From positions 124,001-188,000 of the forward strand of contig JAPPAR010000019.1 in the NCBI GenBank assembly GCA_026705445.1: a stretch of 64,000 nt of DNA, read 5' to 3'. This stretch comes from Candidatus Dadabacteria bacterium (lineage in GTDB: Bacteria; Desulfobacterota_D; UBA1144; Nemesobacterales; Nemesobacteraceae). The position numbers were made by a program, and so were the translations under genes. The notes under the pieces were generated by a model. It searched no databases, was not told where the DNA came from, and saw only the letters and a list, made by a program, of their open reading frames with translations. Below are positions 58,308 to 64,000 of this stretch, piece by piece; positions within the stretch are counted from its first letter, which is position 1; each line of letters opens with the position of its first letter.

Positions 58308-58759
58308 CAGTCCGTCCGGTTGTGGTACTTCGATTCGATCCCGGCCACTTTTTCTATGTTTTCCTTCTCCGAGGGGTCGGGTTTGCTGCTGAACCAGGCG
58401 TCGAGGATTTCCCTGGCTACGTCAGGGGATACCAGACGCAGGCTCATGGCAAGTACATTCGCGTCATTCCACATGCGTGCCCCGGCGGCTGTCTTTGAGT
58501 CCGTGCACAGAGCCGCCCTTATTCCCGGGACCTTGTTCGCGGCAATGCTTACCCCCGTTCCCGTCGAGCAGAACAGTATTCCCTGGTCGCACTCTTCCCC
58601 GGAGACAGCCTCGGCTACCTGCTCTGCAACTTCCGTCCATTCCACGTTCTTATCCGCAAGCGGTCCGAAGAGTTCAACTTGCATGTCTCTTTTGCGAAGC
58701 TCCTCTATTACCTCGTCGGTCAGAGCATTCTTTTCATCACTTCCAACGGCGATTTTCAT
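58307..58759 (-). CDS. rpiB: Ribose-5-phosphate isomerase B
   Basis: LacA/RpiB-type sugar-phosphate isomerase (150 residues) of the pentose phosphate pathway. IAVGSDEKNALTDEVI at the N-terminus, the catalytic Cys region FCSTGTGVSIAANKVPGIRAALC, and NVLAMSLRLVSPDVAREI. First gene of the operon, with an aaggag Shine-Dalgarno. The 169-base gap upstream is AT-rich and holds no gene. Confidence 0.93.
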   Translation of the reverse strand: MKIAVGSDEKNALTDEVIEELRKRDMQVELFGPLADKNVEWTEVAEQVAEAVSGEECDQGILFCSTGTGVSIAANKVPGIRAALCTDSKTAAGARMWNDANVLAMSLRLVSPDVAREILDAWFSSKPDPSEKENIEKVAGIESKYHNRTD

Positions 58760-58928
58760 CTTCGAAATCTCCTTTCTTTCGAAATCATTTAAAAAACAAA
58801 AAGCCGGAAATTAAATGATCCGAAAAGCCACAGAAAAAGCAATGCCTAAAATATATGCAATTCCCAATATATTGTACGCAAAACAAGCAGAAGAAGAAAA
58901 AATCCGCAGAGAGAATAATCCGTAAACT

Positions 58929-60212
58929 TTAAAGCCAGTCCCTTGCGGGGACCGACAAAAATTCTTCAACAGGAATTCCTCCCTCGCCGATCAATAGACA
59001 GCTTTTGGGTTTAAACCGCTTCTCAAACTCCTTCAGTCCGCTTATATTTGCCTTTCGCACCCCGCTTTTGACTTCAAAAGCGACGATCTTAGGACCGCGT
59101 TTAAGAACAAAATCCACCTCATAGTTTTTGTCTCTCCAGTAATAAACGCTGATATTGTCCTGTATTCCGGTGTTAAAGAGGTGGGCGCCTACGGCACTCT
59201 CGACAAGCCGTCCCCAGAAACTTCGGTCCGCCCTTGCTTCCTCAAATGTGTATTCGGAACAAGCGGACATAAGCGCCGTATTCAGCACGTTAAGTTTTGG
59301 ACTTGACGCTCTGCTGCGCAAGCTGGCGCCTGAGTACTTCTCAAGACCGGTAATAAGACCGGCTTTTGAAAGTAGGTCCAGATAATGGGCCAAGGTAGTT
59401 GTATTTCCGGCATCTTTCAGCTGACCGAGCATCTTGTTGTATGAGAGTATCTGTCCTGAATACTGGGCACTCAGTTCAAACAGTCTTTTCAGTAATGCCG
59501 GTTTGTCTACACGGCGCAACGAAAGAATGTCTCGCTCGATATTAGGTTCAACCAAGGCGCCGGAAACATACCGCTGCCAGTCTTCTTGCCTGTGAACCAG
59601 CGGCGCGACGCCGGGGTAGCCTCCGAAATAGATGTAACTCTGAAGATCGAAGTCAAACCCGGAGGACATTTCCGTAAACGACCAGTGAGTTAGGCGGATG
59701 GGGAAAAAACGTCCGGCAAGGCTTTCTGTCAGACCAGTCTGCATAATAAGTGGCGCAGAACCCAGGAGAACAACACGCAGAGGGCAATCATTGCGCCTGT
59801 CCGCGTCCCATAAACCCTTAACCGTTTCGGACCAGTTTGGTATTTTCTGAATTTCATCAAGCACTAAAATAAATCCTTGCCCCGAACGCCAGGTTTCTCT
59901 CCTGGCCTGTTCCCATTTCCTTATAAGCCACGTTGAGTCTTTTTCCTCGCTGATAATACTGTCTTTGTCAGATATAGTGGTAGACTCTCGGTTCGTATCG
60001 GGTGACAGATGGGATGGGGGCAAGTTCGGCTCGCCTACAAGCAGATACAGACTGCGTATCTCTACTTGATCCAGTGCTTGCAGGATAAGGGTGGTTTTAC
60101 CTGACTGGCGAGGTCCGGTGATAATTGTGATGAATTTTGGCTCTTGGTTGAGATGTCTGATAACATCTGATATTATTGGGCGTATATAGACTTTCATGGG
60201 CATTTGCTTCAT
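58929..60212 (-). CDS. AAA ATPase with DUF4143 domain
   Basis: 427-residue ATPase of the AAA_14/DUF4143 group, common in mobile or defence-associated contexts with no defined role. Walker A is IITGPRQSGKTTLI (about residue 32), Walker B is ILVLDEIQKIPNW, and arginine-rich sensor-like LLGSAPLIM follows. The C-terminal DUF4143 part ends with a restriction-fold-like segment YYWRDKNYEVDFVLKRG and FEVKSG, a nuclease-like Asp/Glu-Lys arrangement. Stand-alone, with an AT-rich flank. Compare the truncated relative at 17222-17446. Confidence 0.88.
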   Translation of the reverse strand: MKQMPMKVYIRPIISDVIRHLNQEPKFITIITGPRQSGKTTLILQALDQVEIRSLYLLVGEPNLPPSHLSPDTNRESTTISDKDSIISEEKDSTWLIRKWEQARRETWRSGQGFILVLDEIQKIPNWSETVKGLWDADRRNDCPLRVVLLGSAPLIMQTGLTESLAGRFFPIRLTHWSFTEMSSGFDFDLQSYIYFGGYPGVAPLVHRQEDWQRYVSGALVEPNIERDILSLRRVDKPALLKRLFELSAQYSGQILSYNKMLGQLKDAGNTTTLAHYLDLLSKAGLITGLEKYSGASLRSRASSPKLNVLNTALMSACSEYTFEEARADRSFWGRLVESAVGAHLFNTGIQDNISVYYWRDKNYEVDFVLKRGPKIVAFEVKSGVRKANISGLKEFEKRFKPKSCLLIGEGGIPVEEFLSVPARDWL

Positions 60213-60274
60213 TGAGAATTTTTACTCAATAGAGTAGTCATCTTTAAAAAAAGATCAAATTTTTAAACAAGCAG

Positions 60275-62182
60275 ATGACAGAAATGTCGTACCGGCAAAA
60301 TTCACAGCGTTATACTGGCACTGACAGTTTTTCATGTCGTGAACCCGGAAAGGGATGTGAGTCCTGCTCACAAAGGCAATGGCGGCAGGCATTCAGCCGG
60401 TTTGGTGTTCTTGTTGTCCTTGCGGCTTTTGCCTTACTGTCGCTACTTGCCTGTCTTGATGACAGCGATAGTCCGAGCATCACCGACCAGCTCAGAAAAA
60501 ATGCCGAGGCGTTTGAGTACTCAATCGGGAAAATCGGCGAAACCCTTACCCTTGCCACTGTATCAGAGCCTAGTACGCTGAACCCGGCCCTTGCAAAGGA
60601 TGCAGCTTCATCTGACGTTCTGGGATATCTTTTTGAGGGTCTCACCGAAGTTTCCTGGCTGACCGATCAGGTAGAACCGGCACTGGCAGAGTCCTGGACG
60701 CGTTCGCAGGACGGTCTTGTGTGGGTATTCTCTTTGCGAAATGATGTCGTGTGGCACGACGGTACGCCTTTTACCGCCCACGACGTGGAATTCACATTCA
60801 ACCGCATTATCTATAACGACGAGATAGACTCAGCTGACCAGGAGGAGTTTAATTTCCGGTTTCTGGATGAAGATACGGGAACCTGGGCGGAGGAACCCAT
60901 GACCGTTACTGCTCTTAATGACTATACGGTTCTTTGCGTTCTGCCTGTGCCCTTTGCGACGTTCCTTCGCTCAATGGAAACCAACATCTATCCGAAGCAC
61001 ATACTTGAATCTCATGTCGAAGCCGGCACTTTCGCGACGGTGTGGAATATAGACACAGACCCTGCCGAGGTCATCGGCACCGGTCCCTTTACAATAGAGC
61101 GCTATGTCCCCAAGCAACGAGTGGTACTGCGCCGCAACCCTAACTACTGGCTCAGGGACGGGGAGGGCAGCCGCCTGCCGTACCTGGAGAGAGTTGTTCA
61201 CATTATTGTCCCCGATTTTGATACAGAGCTTGCAAGATTCAAGGCAGGGGATGCGGATATTCACACCGTCAAGGGCGGGGAATTTGCGGAACTCGAATCT
61301 CTGCAGACGCAGGGCAATTTCAAGATTCACAGGCGAGGCCCTGGTTTCGGTTCGACCTTTCTTACCTTTAACATGAATCCCGGCAGAAACCCGGATACTA
61401 TGGCCCCCTATGTGGCGGGGGAGAAACTTGCCTGGTTTCAGAACGTGGAGTTCCGCCGGGCTGTTGTCCACAGTGTGGACAAAGACAGGATTATCCGGGA
61501 TGTGCAGCACGGGCTTGGCTACCCCCAGTGGTCTTCGATAAGTCCCGCGGCTGGGGATTTTCATAATCCCGAAGTCCGACGGTATGAGTACGACATCGCG
61601 GAAGCCAACCGTATTCTCGATGGTCTCGGCTGGATGGATACAGACGGGGACGGGGTCAGGGAAGACTCGATGGGTAACTCGATTATTTTCTCGCTTGTGA
61701 CTAACAAGAACAACAGCGTACGTGTAGAGATCGGCATGATAATTCAGGAAGGTTTGAGAGATATAGGAGTCAAGGCTGATTACAGGCTGCTTGAGTTCGG
61801 GGATGTTGTTTCCCGACTGACAAGCTCCTATGATTGGGAAGCTGTGATTATCGGTCTTACCGGGGAACCTGACCCGCATGACGGCATTTCCTCATGGCAC
61901 AGCAGCGGAGGCTTTCACCTGTGGTATCCTGAACAGCCTGAGCCTGCAACGCAGTGGGAGGCTGAAATAGATGATATTTACGTAAGGGCAAGCCAGGAAC
62001 TTGATCACAGCAGGCGCGTTGAGCTTTACCACCGCGCCCAGCAAATAGCGGCCGAGAACGTGCCTTTTATATATACGACCTACTCGGAACGGATAAGTGC
62101 GGTCCGAAATGTCTTCGGCAACACAACACCCACTTTGTACGGACTCTGGGACATCCGCTATCTCTACCGGACCGATCTGTAG
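60275..62182 (+). CDS. Oligopeptide-type ABC substrate-binding lipoprotein
   Basis: 635-residue solute-binding protein of family 5 (DppA/OppA type). LAKDAASSDVLGYLFEGLTEV, WTRSQDGLVWVFSLRNDVVWHDGTPFTAHDVEF region and VEFRRAVVHSVDKDRII are characteristic. Lipobox LLAC at about Cys60, preceded by an unusually long, Cys-containing N-terminal extension, so the true start could be misplaced although no better in-frame codon is visible. No permease or ATPase genes adjoin it. Ligand unknown. Confidence 0.9.
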   Translation: MTEMSYRQNSQRYTGTDSFSCREPGKGCESCSQRQWRQAFSRFGVLVVLAAFALLSLLACLDDSDSPSITDQLRKNAEAFEYSIGKIGETLTLATVSEPSTLNPALAKDAASSDVLGYLFEGLTEVSWLTDQVEPALAESWTRSQDGLVWVFSLRNDVVWHDGTPFTAHDVEFTFNRIIYNDEIDSADQEEFNFRFLDEDTGTWAEEPMTVTALNDYTVLCVLPVPFATFLRSMETNIYPKHILESHVEAGTFATVWNIDTDPAEVIGTGPFTIERYVPKQRVVLRRNPNYWLRDGEGSRLPYLERVVHIIVPDFDTELARFKAGDADIHTVKGGEFAELESLQTQGNFKIHRRGPGFGSTFLTFNMNPGRNPDTMAPYVAGEKLAWFQNVEFRRAVVHSVDKDRIIRDVQHGLGYPQWSSISPAAGDFHNPEVRRYEYDIAEANRILDGLGWMDTDGDGVREDSMGNSIIFSLVTNKNNSVRVEIGMIIQEGLRDIGVKADYRLLEFGDVVSRLTSSYDWEAVIIGLTGEPDPHDGISSWHSSGGFHLWYPEQPEPATQWEAEIDDIYVRASQELDHSRRVELYHRAQQIAAENVPFIYTTYSERISAVRNVFGNTTPTLYGLWDIRYLYRTDL

Positions 62183-62219
62183 CGGGGACTCCGGGTTTGC
62201 GGATGAGCGTTCTCTATTC

Positions 62220-62247
62220 TTGACACCAACTCCCTAGTATTTATAAT
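62220..62247 (+). promoter_or_regulatory. Consensus sigma70 promoter upstream of etfBA
   Basis: Perfect TTGACA (62220-62225), 16 bases, perfect TATAAT (62242-62247). Predicted start near 62254, only a few bases before a strong terminator hairpin. Confidence 0.68.
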
Positions 62248-62260
62248 GATACGCCTAGCG

Positions 62261-62290
62261 AGGAGTGAGCTTTTCCGCTCCTTTTTTTTT
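62261..62290 (+). terminator. Intrinsic terminator between the promoter and etfB
   Basis: AGGAGTG pairs with CGCTCCT (7 bp with one G-U) around an 8-base loop, followed directly by nine T. It may end the upstream lipoprotein transcript, but it also lies inside the leader made from the consensus promoter, so it could attenuate etfBA or release a tiny RNA. Confidence 0.68.
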
Positions 62291-62337
62291 AGATTTTCAT
62301 CTCTATTTAAATCAGTCCAGCATGGAGGTAGTATCAG

Positions 62338-63180
62338 GTGAAGATAGTGGTTTTTATAACACAGACGCAGGACACCGAAGCGAGAATAAAAGTCGGTTCC
62401 TCTGGCGATTCCATAGACACAGAAGGCATGAAATGGATCATGAATCCTTACGATGAATTCGCCGTTGAGGAAGCCATCAGGACCAAAGAGACATACGGGG
62501 GCGAAGTTGTTCTGATCACGGCGGGCCCGCAGCGCGCCTCGCAGGCGTTGCTCCAAGGGCTTGCAATGGGTTCTGATTCCGCGGTGCATATTTTAGATGA
62601 AGCTCTCGGGGAGACCGTTGATTCCCTTGTCCTCTCAAAACTGGTCGCGTCGGAACTTGGAAAGATCGAGGGAGTGGACCTGATTTTCACGGGGATGAAG
62701 ATCATTGACGAGGAGTCAGTTCAGGTGGGCATACAGGTAGCCGAGGAACTGGGAATTGCGCACCTTGCGCTTGTAAGCAAAGTGATTGACGTGAAGCCGG
62801 ATGAGAAAAAGCTTGTCTGCCAGAAGGAGATTGATGGCGGAAGCGTTTCCGTCGAGGTTTCTCTCCCGGCCCTTATAACCTGTCCAGACGCTATGAACGA
62901 GCCTCGTTACGCTTCCGTTCCCAATATAATGAAGGCGAAGAGAAAACCGATGAAAACAGTTTCCCTGGACGATGTGGATTTCGGTTCCCTCGGCATCAGC
63001 AGGGATGCCGTGGGCAAATCCGGGGCGAAGATAAAAACAGTGAATCTTGAGGTTCCCGAAGTGGAGAGAAAGCTTAGAGTCATAAAGGGAAGTGACGAGA
63101 CCACTGTCAAGGGAGACGAGATTGCCGAGTCCGCGAGGGAGCTTGTTAAGCTTTTGAGAGATGACGCGAAGGTCATATGA
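62338..63180 (+). CDS. etfB: Electron transfer flavoprotein beta subunit
   Basis: EtfB (280 residues) binds AMP and forms a heterodimer with EtfA that shuttles electrons from acyl-CoA and other dehydrogenases to the quinone pool. MKWIMNPYDEFAVEEAIRTKE, then GMKIIDEESVQVGIQVAEELG, and VSLPALITCPDAMNEPRYAS are typical. The start is GTG at 62338 with ggagg 9 bases upstream. The last third (after residue 215) is somewhat extended, as in group II Etf. Confidence 0.95.
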   Translation: MKIVVFITQTQDTEARIKVGSSGDSIDTEGMKWIMNPYDEFAVEEAIRTKETYGGEVVLITAGPQRASQALLQGLAMGSDSAVHILDEALGETVDSLVLSKLVASELGKIEGVDLIFTGMKIIDEESVQVGIQVAEELGIAHLALVSKVIDVKPDEKKLVCQKEIDGGSVSVEVSLPALITCPDAMNEPRYASVPNIMKAKRKPMKTVSLDDVDFGSLGISRDAVGKSGAKIKTVNLEVPEVERKLRVIKGSDETTVKGDEIAESARELVKLLRDDAKVI

Positions 63181-63238
63181 TCCGGGATATCCGGTATTGC
63201 TTTATCACAAGAAAGTATCGCTAGGAGGCTTGAGTTAA

Positions 63239-64000
63239 ATGAGCAGTGAAATCTGGGTTGTTGCTGATATAAAGGCTGACGGACAGATAAGAAAGGTGAC
63301 GTTTGAGGTTCTCTCCGAGGCCAGAAGAAAACTTGGAGGTTCTGTCTGCGCGGTGTTGCTTGGAAGCGGCGTTGCGGACAAGGCTTCTGAGCTTGCAGGC
63401 TACGGAGCGGAGAAAATCTACGTGGTAGACAATCCAAACCTCAGGGATTTTAATCCCGACGGTTACGTGAAAGCCCTTTGCGAACTTATAAGGAAGCACT
63501 CTCCCGCGGTTGTGCTCTCAGGCAACACGGCTTTTGCAGAGGATTACATGCCCGCGGTAGCTTCAGGCGTGAGTTCGGGGCTTGCCATGGACTGCGTGGA
63601 TATAGGAATGACCGACGACGGAAGGCTCAGGATAAAAAGGTATTCACACTCAAGCAGAGCGATATCCACCCAGGAGTTTGCTGGCGACGGAAGCGCCATG
63701 ATCGCCACAATAAGGCCCAATTCCTTTAAGGAGGAAGAGTCGGCCGGCGCGGGTCAGGTAGTTAACGAGGATGCGGGGATTACGGATGCCGACATAAGGA
63801 TTAAGGTGATTGAAATGAAAACCAAGGAATCCGACCGGCCTGAGCTTACCGAGGCGGAAAGAGTGGTCTCCGGCGGCAGAGGCCTTGGGAGTGAGGAGAA
63901 TTTCAATCACATATACGATCTCGCGGATCTGCTTGGCGCGGCCGCCGGGGCGACAAGAGCCGCGGTCGACGCGGGATACTGTCCATATGACATGCAGGTC
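63239..64000 (+). CDS. etfA: Electron transfer flavoprotein alpha subunit, 5' part only
   Basis: First 254 residues of EtfA; the gene runs off the right edge. ATG 63239 follows aggagg. The N-terminal domain has LSEARRKLGGSVCAVLLG and PAVVLSGNTAFAEDYMPAVA. The FAD-binding domain begins with RVVSGGRGLGSEENF and LLGAAAGATRAAVDAGY, the EtfA signature. It partners the EtfB encoded 58 bases upstream; together they link dehydrogenases to the respiratory chain seen elsewhere in the window. Confidence 0.95.
   Translation, partial: MSSEIWVVADIKADGQIRKVTFEVLSEARRKLGGSVCAVLLGSGVADKASELAGYGAEKIYVVDNPNLRDFNPDGYVKALCELIRKHSPAVVLSGNTAFAEDYMPAVASGVSSGLAMDCVDIGMTDDGRLRIKRYSHSSRAISTQEFAGDGSAMIATIRPNSFKEEESAGAGQVVNEDAGITDADIRIKVIEMKTKESDRPELTEAERVVSGGRGLGSEENFNHIYDLADLLGAAAGATRAAVDAGYCPYDMQV

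Noticed and set aside
60971-61879. 302-codon minus-strand frame opposite the binding lipoprotein
   Set aside because: Antisense shadow of an evident family 5 binding protein.

Overview
The window reads as a continuous chromosome segment from a Gram-negative, aerobically respiring bacterium. The evidence is a TonB-type protein, lipoproteins, outer-membrane barrel candidates, a caa3-type oxidase and an alternative complex III. Base composition is near 50% GC, dropping in a few short stretches. The pairing of alternative complex III with an A2-type caa3 oxidase, together with GldC-like and DUF4301 proteins, points away from the well-studied Proteobacteria. I cannot fix the phylum from sequence alone; a Dadabacteria/Desulfobacterota-like or Bacteroidota-adjacent lineage is a guess.

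Layout. 1-5.8 kb (minus): terminal oxidase operon sco-ctaCDEF-ctaA-ctaB, running off the left edge. 5.8-11.3 kb (minus): the rod-shape elongasome mreB-mreC-mreD-mrdA-rodA. 11.4-20 kb: ygfZ, trxB, three tRNAs, a DUF4301 protein with a GDP-mannose pyrophosphorylase, a small decayed patch beside tRNA-Ser, then the tRNA thiolation pair mnmA-mtaB. 20-24.7 kb: accessory genes, including an exported lipoprotein, a YraQ-type permease, tag, a haem-oxygenase-fold enzyme, and tRNA-Arg followed by an AT-richer flavoprotein with a small membrane partner.

24.8-28.9 kb (minus) is the most unusual part. A ~518 bp cassette is present twice: promoter, palindromic Fur/Zur-type operator, small exported His/Cys protein, and signal peptide. 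One copy drives a zinc/manganese-type ABC binding protein and permease. The other drives a porin-like protein with a histidine-rich loop. I read this as a metal-scarcity uptake locus built by cassette duplication.

29.2-37.5 kb (plus): housekeeping genes trpS, ribBA (with an apparently degenerate GTP cyclohydrolase II half), ribH, nusB, trpD, trpC, three peroxiredoxins, a SufT-like protein and bioD. 37.6-45 kb (plus): the full alternative complex III operon actABCDEF plus a 49-residue membrane peptide. It probably passes electrons from quinol to the caa3 oxidase at the left edge through cytochrome c.

45-48.2 kb: a RelB/YafQ toxin-antitoxin pair, a GldC-like gene and a small metal-handling cluster (Cys/Met/His-rich exported protein, outer-membrane barrel candidate, HMA-domain protein, MerT-like membrane protein). 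48.2-60.2 kb: metabolic and maintenance genes (LLM oxidoreductase, cyclophilin, purM, tonB-like, isocitrate dehydrogenase-like, yqaA, surE, two tRNA-Pro, merR, rnhB, dapA, asd, rpiB) and an AAA/DUF4143 ATPase. 60.2-64 kb: a lone oligopeptide-type binding lipoprotein, then etfB and a truncated etfA behind a consensus promoter that runs directly into a strong intrinsic terminator.
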